From Marchantia polymorpha subsp. ruderalis (Eukaryota > Streptophyta > Marchantiopsida > Marchantiales > Marchantiaceae), in NCBI GenBank assembly GCA_037833965.1, contig AP031352.1:15170501-15234500 (forward strand): a stretch of 64,000 nucleotides of DNA, read 5' to 3'. A model generated the notes under the pieces. The model was not told the DNA's origin, ran no database searches, and saw only the letters and a program-made list of their open reading frames with translations. Below, piece after piece: positions 41,640-51,268 of the stretch. Positions within the stretch are counted from its first letter, which is position 1, and every line of letters begins with the position of its first letter. Made by a program: the position numbers and the translations under genes.

Positions 41640-43077
41640 AAACGCTCTTCCCTCCCGCTCGATGTCTCACAATCGCAGCTGCGCGTCGGCTGCTCAGACA
41701 CTAATTGAAATCGCTCTCTCCTCCCTTGCGCGCTCAATTTCTCTACTCTCAAACTCTCTGCAGGGTCCGTCAAGATCCTCGCGCAATTCGCCTGGTTGCT
41801 ACGCACTCCTTCCTGCTTACTGATTCCTGCACTCTCTCCAACTCACTGAAGGTCTCTCCGCCCGATTGAGCTGCACGTCTCAAGCTCTGAAGCTGGAAAA
41901 CTCACAATCAAGAATGAGAGAATGAGAGTGGAGAGCAGACTTTTCTTCTCTGAAATCAAGATCGCACAACGCTCTTCGTAAGCAGTGGGTACAATCAAAC
42001 TTGATTACGCAGCCGGCTATATGGCCTAACGGTTCTCCCTCTCATGCTCGAATTCACGACTCCGCACTGTGCGCATTCGCATGCGTGAACGTTGAATTCT
42101 CTCGCCGCCATCGTCCGCCGGCTCTGAGTTCGTCATCGCCGAGGGCTTCCGGACTCGAGTTCGCCGCGGTGGAGCGTACGCTCCGACTATGTTGTCTTTT
42201 CCCAACCTGCCCATCGCCGGAGGCGTATCAACGAGGGCGTACTCCTTCTCCGTCGGCGCCTCGCTGGAAGCGCACATCAAGTCGGCGCGAATTACGCCGA
42301 CACGTACTTGTACAACTTCTTTTATCCGTTCTGCCCCGCATATCGCCGACGGCGCGTATCCCGCCGGCGCAAATTATGCCAGCGCACCCGCCTGTCCGCG
42401 CCACGTCGGAGGCGTACATCAGGAACGCTTCTCTTCCTCCACACAGCCGCCGAAGGCGCTTCCGCCTCCGACTTGATCTCCTCTCATGAGCACGGGGTTC
42501 CGCCGAAGGCGCATCGCCGAAGGCGTACGCGGGTCCTTCCCGAAGGTAAACCCTAGCGCGAACAGCGCATCACCGGATGCAAGTTTACCGATGCTCATAA
42601 CTTCCTCGTCCCTGATCCATCTCCGGCGCTCTTGGGCTCGTTAGAACGAGCGTCCTGAGCTCTTTCCAATGAAACCTTAATCAAATAGAACTACTGTGAA
42701 TCCTGATCGTTATGAAGGTTTTTCTCCCGCGCCAACGGCGCATCGCCGAAGGTGCACTCCTGGTCGGAAGCATTCAAAGGTCCTTGCCGGCTTCTGACGT
42801 CTTCAGCAACATCTCCTCCGGAGGTGTCTATGTCGGAAGCGTACCTTCCCTAAGCGCCGGAGGCGCGTGGGTAAAGACACCTCAGCAAAGGAGATCTTGC
42901 CGAAGGCGCCGAAGGCGTTTGGCGCCGTTACGCCCAACTCCGTGATTCTTCGTGACCCGCGATCTCCTCAATTCACTCTATTTAACGTACCATTTCCTAA
43001 CTACAGACACTGCTTTGGTACTTCTTTTTCAAAATTGTTTAAATTCTGCAAAAAAAAACAAAAAGTGTGTTACCACA
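41640..43077 (-). other. LTR-e 5' noncoding region with GCCGAAGGC cluster
   Basis: A 1.4 kb region without a convincing gene. GCCGAAGGCG and GCCGGAGGCG-type copies are dense at 42220-42560 and 42720-42930. The terminal 150 bp is the T-rich LTR start, with the shared GTTGGGCGTAACGG-like block. Confidence 0.6.
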
Positions 43078-43648
43078 ATGATCCCCAACGCGATCACCCT
43101 TCTCTTTGGATCTTTGTAATCGACAGTCCTCCATCCATTCGTTCCCTATCTTCGAGACTCGAAGAGAAGCCCGTACGAGAATTCTTCGCCGCGCGTAAGT
43201 CCTACGCTATTCTTCTCAAATAGCAGATCTCCTTTGCTGCCCGCACAAGATCCCAGTACCATCGACCAATGTTCGTTAGTCCACAGCATGGAATTACCGC
43301 GGAGCTCCTCGCCTTCGATCGTGCTCTTATCCATTATCTCCTTGCAGATATTCGCTGAGATGCAATTCCAATTCCACAAAAGGAATTCAAGCCGCAATTC
43401 ACTCAACTCGCGTCTGAAGGATCTCAATTCCTCGTAAGGCACCTTCAAGGGAACCAATTTCCTCACCATCTCACTCTTCTTGGTTCGGTTGGTTGGCTCG
43501 GTTGCTCCTTTGACAGAAGGCACACGTGTCCCCGCATCCCTGCCTTCGGCCGTAGGAATGTTCGCTGAGGGTCTCAACGTCGAAGGCGCCTCCTTCGAAG
43601 GCACACCTTGAATGGCACTTGCTCCGAAGGCGCGTCTTCGAACGGTTC

Positions 43649-44756
43649 TTACTCTGAAGGCAAGCACACCTCTGGTGCAGGCACTCTTGCCGTCGTCGCA
43701 CGCCTATCCCTATGGCCCAAAGGCCTACGTGCTTCCTCCGAAGGCACATGTGCCTTCGGCGCAGGGAGGTTAGTCAACCTCCCAAGAACTCCTGTACTCA
43801 CATCTTCCTTCTTTGAGGAAGGCGATGCCTTCAAAAGTGCAGCTCGTCCCATATAATCGCTGCTGCCCGCGGTCAAAATCAGCTTGCGAGCCTTCTGCTT
43901 TGGTCGGGCTTGCTTGTTGGTTGCCCGACGCCTCACTGGGATGGCGAGCGATTCTCGCCGTTTCACTTCTTTCTCTTCACCAAATTTTCGCTTCCTAGAT
44001 GCCCGCGCACCCCGATGCTCTTCCTCTACTCTCGGTCGGCCCGGCGGTGTGATTGCGGGCACTTCGTCGAGGTTTAGACGCCCTTTTCAAGAATCGCCGC
44101 TCGCGCAAGGACTGGTATAAGAACCCGTGACTACGTTGATTGGAAACGGAGGAGTGTTGATGGCAATTTTCCAGATTTTGCAGCCACATAGGACTTCCTA
44201 CATGACATATTGGCAAGTGGGATTTGTGGAGCTGGCGCTGGAAGGTACACCAATTCACTAGGCTCGCATTTTGTGGAAGGCCACGCGTCAGCATGGAGGA
44301 AAGGAGAAGGGGGGATCGATTAATCACCTCTCGCCTTTCTTGATAAATTTCTATCGGTCAATGGGATGTCTGACGGCGGAGGAGAAGAAAGAATTTTCCT
44401 TGCTGTCGGGGATGAATCCGGAAAAGTTTGTAAAGGATGTCGAGGTCGAAGGTCAACTCCTCCTCCTTCGAGAGCTGAACACTCTCGCTGTCAAACAAGA
44501 GGTCACCCTCGGACCTCGCACATCTCCTCAAGACCTGCTCCCAATCGCTAACTTGCCATCTCTCCGGGTGCGGTCGATACCCTCTCAAATTCTGGTCCTT
44601 CTCGCGCATCCACTCCCGGACCATCGCCGGGCACACCGAATTCCATCCCCACAAGAGGAAATCGAGTTTCACTACTGTCAATTCGTCTTGAAATGCCCGC
44701 AATCCGATTTGCGGCACCCGCAGTGGTATCATCCTTAATGTCGCGGACTTGGCCAT
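43649..44756 (-). pseudogene. LTR-ORF of LTR-f with an internal inversion
   Basis: Minus-strand 44756-44453 encodes MAKSATLRMIPLRVPQIGLR, LDFLLWGWNSVCPAMVREWM, GYRPHPERW, LRRCARSEGDLLFDSESVQL, KEEELTF. From 44079 to 44452 the next part of the protein lies on the plus strand: FKNRRSRKDWYKNP, QPHRTSYMTYWQVGFVELAL, ARILWKATRQHGGKEKGG, SPFLINFYRSMGCLTAEE, KFVKDVEVE. From 44062 the minus strand resumes with ITPPGRPRVEEEHRGARASR and the linker. Flipping the segment restores the family order. The coiled coil is lost at the LTR-d joint. Confidence 0.75.
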
Positions 44757-44759
44757 CGA

Positions 44760-45294
44760 ATTCTTCCCAATTGCTGCTTGCTCTAGCTGTCACTACGCGT
44801 CTATAGTTCGGGTAGACGCGAAATCGATAATGCGCGAATGTACTCCTTCTATGTTCATCAAGAATTGTCAAGTTTGACATTTGGACTTGGCAACGAGCCG
44901 CTTGAATGCTATTCCCGCGATGAGGTGTAACGGCCTGCTTCCCACGCGCGACTTCACGCTCTGCCGTCGCGCGAATTCCCACACTTGTACATTTGACATA
45001 ATCACGTCGATTTCCACCGGAGAAGATCTTCTTCCGCTACCGCCGTAGGCACTAGCGACGAAGGCGCTAGTGGCAAAGGCATTTCTGCGTCTCCTTTAGC
45101 CATTTCGCTTCCGCCGAAGGCACTTTCGCTGAAGGCACCTTGACAGCCTTAGAAGGAAACCCTTCCTCTCTACCTACTGTCGTTTCTTATTTGCTTCTTC
45201 TTGTGTACTACTTCTTATCTACAATTACTTCCACGGTACTTACTATTCCAAAAACAATTTATTTTTGAAAAAAAACAAAAACTGTACCACCACA
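44760..45294 (-). other. LTR-f 5' noncoding region
   Basis: About 0.53 kb: T-rich start, a block shared with LTR-h (GTACCGTGGAAGTAA), GCCGAAGGC copies near 45040-45140, then the LTR-ORF leader. No gene. Confidence 0.55.
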
Positions 45295-45310
45295 TGCTCC
45301 CTTTCCTCAA
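45295..45310 (-). promoter_or_regulatory. Polypurine tract of Ty3-B
   Basis: On the minus strand GAGGAAAGGGAGCA directly precedes the LTR start TGTGGTGG. Its place between integrase and LTR is that of the plus-strand primer site of LTR retrotransposons. It fixes the left edge of the LTR. Confidence 0.75.
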
Positions 45311-45332
45311 TTGTGAGCCACCCCGCAAACAT

Positions 45333-45703
45333 TCAGGCGTAATACTTTTTCAGCCGTCACCCGTTCACTCGGATCCCTAACAACTGACCTGACAAATTCG
45401 CCAGCTAGATCAAACCATTGGGGAAGACTTCTACTACCTTGAAAGATCCCATCCATCTCAAATGCAATTTCTTCAGGAATCGGGCGTGTCGACTGTCAGA
45501 AAGAAGAGCCAATTCGCCCTTCTACAATAACACCGGTTTTACCCGCCGATCGTACTTTGCCTTTCTTCTGAGCTGAACTTGTTTGGTGCGAGCTTCTGCT
45601 TCGTGACGTCATTCTTCCAACATCATCACCTCTTGCAACCAATAGAGCTGACTCTCCTCCGCTCCCAACCGCCTTGAGTCAAATATGTGCTGCGTGGGTA
45701 CCT
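45333..45703 (-). pseudogene. Ty3-B integrase, C-terminal part
   Basis: Readable as IFDSRRLGAEESQLYWLQEV, then TKQVQLRRKAKYDRRVKPV, LALLSDSRHARFLKKLHLRW and RLKKYYA at the end. There are four in-frame stops. This is the C-terminal domain that follows the catalytic core. It connects to 49182 across LTR-g. No coding sequence follows it before the polypurine tract. Confidence 0.75.
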
Positions 45704-45713
45704 TGTTATAGCT

Positions 45714-46200
45714 CAGTTTTTTGTTTTTCTTCGAAATTAGAATAGGAGGTTGGGAAATCACAATCGATTTTAACCTTTTAAAGTAGCAGTAATTAGATTA
45801 GATTAGAATAGCAATGTAACGAGGTAGATGAGGTAGTGGTAGTACTCTAGAGTAAATCTCAGACGTTGCGTGGGCCCTCAAGAGGGCAGTGAGGTCCGAA
45901 CCTGTGAAGACAGGTGAAGAACTACCTCACTTGAGTACCCAGGTAGGTACTCGGAGGAAGGGTACTCAACCGGGGTACGTGAGGACATCGAGGCTTTGCG
46001 GTCGGAAACGGGTGATGGGTTCCAGATATGTAAAAGATAGTGCCGCTGGGAAAGAATTCGAATGGCGGCACTTCAATTCGCACGCATGGGAGACCATTGC
46101 GACGGCGGGGATTACCCAAGGAGTCGGGTGCTCGTCGCACGCATTTCACAAACAAACGTCAACGCGGGACAAAGGCGCGTGGACGAGGAGAGCAAGGATT
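45714..46200 (+). other. LTR-g 5' noncoding region
   Basis: About 0.5 kb between the LTR start and the LTR-ORF. Few GCCTTCGGC copies are seen, unlike the other LTRs. An open frame from 45889 overlaps but shows no family match. Confidence 0.45.
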
Positions 46201-46628
46201 AGCGATGGCGCGGCCGATAAAACTCCATGCCCTACGCGTGCCCGAGGTTGGCTTACGGGCTTATCATTGTGATTTGATTCTGATAAAGATGGAGTTCTTA
46301 TTGTGGGGATGGAATTGGACGAGCGACGCAATCACACAAGAATGGAACAACAATGGATTGCCAAAACCGCCGGGATACAGAGGCCACCCCGACACCAGGA
46401 AAATCTGGGACTGGAAGAAGGTCTTGGGAAGAAGCGCGGGCGACGACGGCGATCTCACATTCGATGCCGAGAGTGTACGAGTGACGAGAGAAGAAGAGAG
46501 AGCTTACGTCGACCTATTCAAGCATCCCCGCACAGGGAAGAACGGATACCGCATAGTGTGGTATCGAGATTGAATGCAACGGAACATCGCGATGGCTTTG
46601 ATGCAAATCCTTCGGCTGCAGCAACCGA

Positions 46629-46721
46629 GTTTGGAGTTGGATTGTTTGTATTGTGTTTTTTAGCCTTTTGACCCTTTGGGTCCCACGGGCTTGATCTATT
46701 TACCATTTATCATTTACCATT
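46629..46721 (+). mobile_element. LINE-11: 93-bp LINE 3' end in the LTR-g ORF
   Basis: Only the LINE 3' UTR and tail (ATTTACC with one ATTTATC unit). Flanked by ACCGA at 46624-46628 and 46722-46726. Removing it joins LRLQQ to PTYMMTWQVGF, matching the family reading. Confidence 0.85.
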
Positions 46722-48129
46722 ACCGACCTACATGATGACTTGGCAGGTGGGGTTTATCGAGAGGGCTTTGCGCGGAGAACGTATTCATTGGGCGCGGATT
46801 TTTTGGACTGTCACCCGACAACACATTGGGTTACTCTCTGGAGGTTCGCCTAGTTACTTATCCCCGTTTTTGATCAATTTCTATTGGGGTATGAACCTGC
46901 TGACAGCTGAAGAGAGCAAAGCGTTCCCAATGCGGAATTTGGAGCAGGAAGGAGAGGAGGTAGTGTTGGCCAACGAGATCAATTGGGACCTAGAAGGCGA
47001 ACCACGGAGTTCACCCCAACAGAGGAGGAAGCGACCTTGAGGTCGGCAGGACTCCCAGCCAAGGAAGAAACGTAGAATTGACGAGGCTACAGTTGAAGAA
47101 GTGCGGGTACAGCGAACCGCCCTCTTTGCAATGCAAGCACCTGACTCTAGGGCGCGGTCGAAGATGAAGGCCAGGAGATTAATTCTAGACAACGATAGCA
47201 GTCCTGAGAATAGAGGGACAGTGAGGAAGGAGTGTTCTAATCAAGAAGCACAGTCGGTGGAGAAAGTGGCAATAGTAAAGATGAGCCGATCAGGAAGAAG
47301 TCCTGTACTGAGGAAGACCGGTCGACCTCTGTCAAGAAGTCGCGGGCTTCAAGGAGAGATAAGGGGAAAGCCATTTTGACTGAGGACGTTCCCTTGAAGC
47401 GAAGAGATGTACTTGAGGAAAGAACTCAGCAAGGGACCTCGGGTAGAGGCCGGTGAGGTCTTATTGGTGTCCTCTGATAGTGAGGAGGACCCGGTGGTGT
47501 TAGGGGAAGAAGCAGCAAAGGTAGTGGAAGACGTGGCAGCAGCCGAGGGTGAATCACAGAAGGCGACCTCACCTCGGACCTCCACTATAACCATCATATT
47601 GGAGAAGGGTGAGGAACCCTCAACAGAAGAGGCACAGTCGGCAGTCTTGGATGCCGTTGAGGTGTTGAGTGTGCAGGTGCTACCTTGTTACAGTACCTCA
47701 ACCAGAAGCGGGAGAAGTACGCCAAAGGCACCCCCGGTGAGTCCTACGTGAAGATAGTGCGCAACCGGATACGAATTAAGCAAGAATTGGCACTTGAGGT
47801 TGCTACCAAGGAACAAAGGAGTCAGCCGATAGAAGCGAAGTACCAGGCACTCCAGAGGAGATGACTGAGGAAGTTGAAAGGCGACGGAAGGCGGAGCAAG
47901 CTAGTGACAGTCTTCATGAAGACATGGAGAGGGCTAAGTGCGCCAGCGTAGACCTTCTGAAGAGATTGGAAGCCTGCCAAACCGCATACGACGCGGCATC
48001 CTTAAAGGAAGATGAATTGCAGGCCGCCGCGGAGGAAGCAAAGCGAGAGTACCAAGCCGAGTTGGCGGTAAAGACGAAGAAGATATCCGAGTACGAAGCA
48101 TCGCGGATCGCGGACCTGGAGTTAATTGA

Positions 48130-48154
48130 TGGTAAATGGTAAATGGTAAATGGA
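48130..48154 (-). mobile_element. Tail-only LINE insertion with target duplication
   Basis: 25 bp consisting of three and a half TGGTAAA units (ATTTACC on the minus strand). Flanked by AATTGA at 48124-48129 and 48155-48160. It splits the coiled coil, which rejoins as LELIEKLQAQCGELR. No LINE body is present. Confidence 0.8.
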
Positions 48155-48602
48155 AATTGAGAAATTGCAGGCGCAGTGTGGAGAGTTGAGGACGCAACGG
48201 TCGCAAGTGGAAGAGCAGTTATGCAAGGTGGAGGTGAAATTGACGGAGGCCAAGGGGAAGATTCGGCAGTTATCGGGAGAGACTAGTGAAGCCTTAACTG
48301 CGCGCGTGGAGCGATGTTTGTGCGGATACACGCTGTGGCAGATCAAATCTCACAACGGACTTCGATTACGGGAGATTGAACATCATGCTGCCGAGTTAAT
48401 CAAGAAGAGCGGTCGTAGGCATTGTTGGCTGTCCAAGAAGTTAGAATCGTATCTTATCAGATCACGCAATGCTGTAGAGAAGTTAGAGGTAGAATTAGTA
48501 TGCGTTTTGCAAAGATTAGGTTTAGAGCGGAGATTAGAGGGGGCGGCAACTGCCGATCCCGAAGGCGTAGGACCTGTTCGGTGCTCGCACCGCAGTAGAT
48601 GA

Positions 48603-49181
48603 CAATCTTGGGTAGTTAGGAATAAAGTAGTCCAAGGCGTTGGCCTTGGGGGTCTTTTCTCAATTTAGTTTCTAAGTTTGGACTTCTGTATTCTCTGCGC
48701 GTTTTGTGAGTTGAGTGTGTTGTTCACCGCGTAAGAGTGACTTCGGTTTGACAAAAATACCGCATCCGAAGTAGGAGCCCCAATTCAAATGTTTTGAAAA
48801 AGTGTCTGGCTAGTGACAGGATTTAAGCAAATTCGTAATTGGCCGCTAGCTACAGGTCCTCTGAGTGTACTTCTTGGAAAATTCCCCCCCCCCCCTGAAT
48901 CTTAAGTTGAGGTCCTGATCGAACTCTGAGTTTTGCATTTACTTGTTTCAGGTGTGTGTGTGTGTGTGTGTGTGCGCGCGCTTTACGCTGCTTTGTGTGT
49001 CCTCCGAGTGACCTCCGAGTCAAACACCTGCAGTATTTTTTGGATTGACAGTAGCCTGAGAATTCAAACTCCTCAATAGATTGTTAAGAACATGACAATT
49101 GGTACTCTTTGTGTTGTTTCTGTCCTCGTGGGATCGGATCTTTACCATTATGCTTCATTTTGGTATTTATCTGTCATTACA
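48603..49181 (+). other. LTR-g 3' region with AATAAAG and hairpin
   Basis: AATAAAG at 48621-48627 and a strong hairpin, CCAAGGC and GCCTTGG around GTTG, at about 48632-48648. A C-run near 48885 and a (TG)n run near 48955-48975 follow. It ends CATTACA. No gene. Confidence 0.55.
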
Positions 49182-49186
49182 TAACT

Positions 49187-50106
49187 CAAATTCAATCGGT
49201 AGGATTGGATGTTGGCCATACACCAAGAAGTAAGGGGTTTGCTTAGTGGTGATCTTTTCAGTTGTTCTATACGCCCACAACGCAGCCGGAAACTTAGTAT
49301 CCCAGTCGTGCGCGTGATTCAGTGTCACCTTCAGCAGCATCTTACACAACAACCCGTTAGACTTCTCGTTTAGGTTGTTCGCCTTGGGATTGTACGGGAT
49401 AGTCTTCCGATGCTTAATCTGGAAATGATGTGTCAGATCTTCGATCACATTATTTAAGAAATGGGTTCCGCGATCGTTGACTAGCTCAAGGGGACAACCA
49501 TAGCGCGTGATGATTAATTCGAACAGGAATTTTGCCACCGTGGCTACGTCGTCTTTGCGAGTAGCCTCCACCTCTACCATCTTGGTTGCGTAATCTATTG
49601 CCACCAGAATGTATCGCTTGCGGGTATGCTTTGTTATTGACTGTATTGACCCCACGAAGTTGATCCCCCATTTTTTGAATGGTGCCAAGGGTATGATGGG
49701 CGTCAGGAGCCACCTTGTTGTAAGCGTAGGCCGGCCGGTCCTCTGATAGTTATCACACCTCTTAACATATTTTTGAACGTCCTTAACCATAGTAGGCCAC
49801 CAATACCTTGCGTTTACAATTTTTGTCAAGTGTTCTTGGTAGCGTAATGACCGCCCACATCTTCCATATGCATCGCGCTGATAACCCGTGGTACCTCCGA
49901 AGGCTCCAGGCATCGGCATAAGCGTTTGTCGGCCATTTTCTTGAACAACACTCCCTGTTGAATCTGGTAGGGACCAGCCTTGTGAATGAAGACTGCTCGT
50001 TGCTCGGAATCCAATCCCTCTGGGCATCACAAAGTGAGTAAATATCGATACAATTCCGCATACCGCGACTCATTACTTGCCGACAACTGGAATAGTTGTT
50101 CATCAA
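49187..50106 (-). pseudogene. Ty3-B integrase, N-terminal and catalytic part
   Basis: The zinc domain region reads SAMHMEDVGGHYA, then RYWWPTMVKDVQKYVKRCDN, where the usual CxxC is C-D-N-Y (second cysteine lost). In the catalytic core the first aspartate position reads KKWGINFVGS (normally DFVG), so it is Asn. The second Asp is in LVNDRGTHFLNN, and the Glu in NLNEKSNG. It ends at ILPIEFEL where LTR-g is inserted. A frame shift near 50030 separates the first residues. Integrase would insert the cDNA; two key residues are changed, so it is dead. Confidence 0.78.
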
Positions 50107-50171
50107 GGAAATCGTCCATCAAATCAGCTTCCTCCGGCTGTGTCAACAGTTGAGAGAGATAGTCCGCGTTC

Positions 50172-51268
50172 TCATGATGAACACCCTTTCTTGTCTGCAC
50201 CTGTGAATGTGCATTCTTGGGGCAGCAACACCCACCAAGCTATTCGTCCGAACAAATCTGCCTTCTTGACTAGATGCTGCAAGGCATAGTGGTCTACATG
50301 GAACACAAACTCGTAGCAAATCAGGTAGTGCCGGAACTTCTTACAAGAGAACACCATTCCCAATGCCTCCCTCTCAGTAGTGGTGTGCTTCCTTTCGGCC
50401 GCAGACAGCTGTCGGCTCGCGAAATAGATACGGTAGTCCTTCTTATTGTCATCATTTTGACCAAGGACCACTCCTATCGCAAATGCCGATGTATTTACAT
50501 AGACATGGAACGATCGATCCCAATCAGGGCTTCGCAACACATGAGCAGTGGTCAACTTGGCTTTGAGTGCCTCAAAAGCCGTTTGTTGCTTCTCTCCCCA
50601 TTCATAGAGCTCATCTTTCTTCAATAGTTTGGTCAGGTCGGCCGCCAAGATGACATACATATGTATGAACCTTCTATAGTAACCCACATGACCCAGGAAT
50701 GCCCTCAACTCACGCAGGTTTGTCGGAGGTTCCAACGCAAGAATAACCTTAACCTTCTCCGTGTCTAGAGCAATGTCATGAGATGAAACTCTATGACCCA
50801 ACACGATTCCACTGGTCATAAAGGAGAAGCACTTCTCGGGGTGTAAGGACAAGTGACTCTCCCGACACCGATCAAAGGTTTGTTGTAGGTGGCCGAGGTG
50901 ATCCGCCCTTGTGCCAAACACACAGAAGTCGTCGATGAAGATTTCCAAAAACTTCCTCAGCTGTTCTCCGAAGATATTTGTCATCATCCGCTGATTTGTA
51001 GCCAGCGCGTTGCACAAGCCAAAAGGCATTTTGTGATACGCGTAGGTTTCCCAGTCGGTCGTGAAGGTTGTCTTATCCTTATCTTGCTCTCGGATGGATA
51101 CCTGGTTATACCCGGAGAATCCGTCGAGGAAACTGTAACACTCGTGTTCCACAACATGGTCCAGAATGGCAGCCGTGAATGGGAGGGGATGATGATCCTT
51201 CCACGTCGCCGCGTTCAACTTTCAAAAATCCTGACACACCCTAATCTTCCCCGTCAATTTTTTGGCAC
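50172..51268 (-). pseudogene. Ty3-B reverse transcriptase (partial) and RNase H
   Basis: RT starts mid-domain (KKLTGKIRVCQDF, stop, KLNAAT). It has HPLPFTAAILDHVVEHECYSF, LDGFSGYNQVSI (motif A), MPFGLCNALATNQRMM (motif B) and EIFIDDFCVFG (motif C, FIDD present). RNase H follows: FHVYVNTSAFAIGVVLGQ, where the usual first Asp (VDAS) is Asn; ERKHTTTEREALGMV (Glu) and VFHVDHYALQHL (Asp). The N-terminal fingers are replaced by LTR-h sequence at 51268. Family: plant Ty3/gypsy. Integrase follows on the same strand. Confidence 0.8.

Larger units (their letters stand above)
38000..43077 (-). repeat. LTR-e: solo long LTR with ATGAT target duplication
   Basis: A 5.08 kb minus-strand unit starting TGTGGTAACACAC at 43077 and ending GTGGGTTATTACA at 38000. 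The repeat ATGAT is at 37995-37999 and 43078-43082. Excision restores the LTR-d reading GIMHILRPAR. It contains the LTR-ORF (41639-39055) and a long noncoding 5' part (41640-43077), and no gag or pol. It is the longest complete LTR here. Confidence 0.82.
37871..43640 (-). pseudogene. LTR-d: LTR-ORF fragment of another LTR family, split by LTR-e
   Basis: The right part (about 43640-43078) encodes MVRKLVPLKVPYEELRSFRR, LEFLLWNWNC, GEELRGNSMLW, VLGSCAGSKGDLLFEKNSV, EEFSYGLLFE and DYKDPKRR (the last in a shifted frame). The left part (37999-37871) continues in register as MHILRPARTTYVTAWQ, FFERILKGQ, HWARIFHDL. The duplicated ATGAT brackets LTR-e. This N-terminal domain is diverged from that of LTR-a/c/e but close to that of LTR-j. 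The 5' side (43480-43640) is GCCTTCGGC-rich and runs without a break into the linker of LTR-f, a recombination joint. The 3' side ends abruptly at LTR-b. Confidence 0.65.
43640..45294 (-). repeat. LTR-f: 3' LTR of Ty3-B, 3'-truncated
   Basis: Starts TGTGGTGGTACAG at 45294, immediately after a polypurine tract on the same strand and 38 bases after the integrase stop. The first about 250 bp match LTR-h (51268-51518) closely. It contains an LTR-ORF with an inverted segment, and is cut at about 43640 by a GCCTTCGGC-rich joint to LTR-d. Confidence 0.75.
46204..48602 (+). pseudogene. LTR-ORF protein of LTR-g with two LINE scars
   Basis: N-terminal part 46204-46573: MARPIKLHALRVPEVGLRAY, FLLWGWNWTSDAITQEW, GYRGHPDTRKIWDWKKVLGR, DLTFDAESVRVTREEE. 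The 93-bp LINE end (46629-46721) follows. Then 46732-47040: MMTWQVGFIERALRGERIHW, SPFLINFYWGMNLL. The linker (47101-47751) is acidic and basic but not GCCTTCGGC-rich. A coiled coil (47861-48142) is split by a tail-only insertion at 48130-48154 from the C-terminal part (48150-48602), with TARVERCLCGYTLWQIKSHN and LQRLGLERRLEG. Several frameshifts are present. This is the most diverged paralogue but has the same architecture. Confidence 0.65.
45704..49181 (+). repeat. LTR-g: solo long LTR inside Ty3-B integrase
   Basis: A 3.48 kb plus-strand unit starting TGTTATAGCTCAG, followed by TTTTTTGTTTTT, and ending ATCTGTCATTACA. The flanks are TACCT (45699-45703) and TAACT (49182-49186), one mismatch. 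Integrase reads continuously across the removed unit (IEFEL, then the IFDSRRLG region). It contains the LTR-ORF on the strand opposite to integrase, so it moved independently of that copy. Confidence 0.75.

Noticed and set aside
41999..42556. Open frames at 42001-42556 as a gene
   Set aside because: They lie in the GCC-rich LTR-e 5' region, overlap in several frames and show no conserved domain.
31049..49181. TIR-type DNA transposon (Ginger-like TGTNR ends)
   Set aside because: The ends TGTGG/TGTAA and the single ORF first suggested this. The 5-bp duplication, the polypurine tract and the paired ends of Ty3-B fit LTRs better, and no transposase is present.
46204..49181. Antisense accessory gene of Ty3-B
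   Set aside because: The ORF lies in an insertion with its own ends and target duplication.
49160..49190. (TG)n and C-runs near 48885-48975 as regulatory elements
   Set aside because: Simple repeats inside the LTR 3' region; only mentioned as context.
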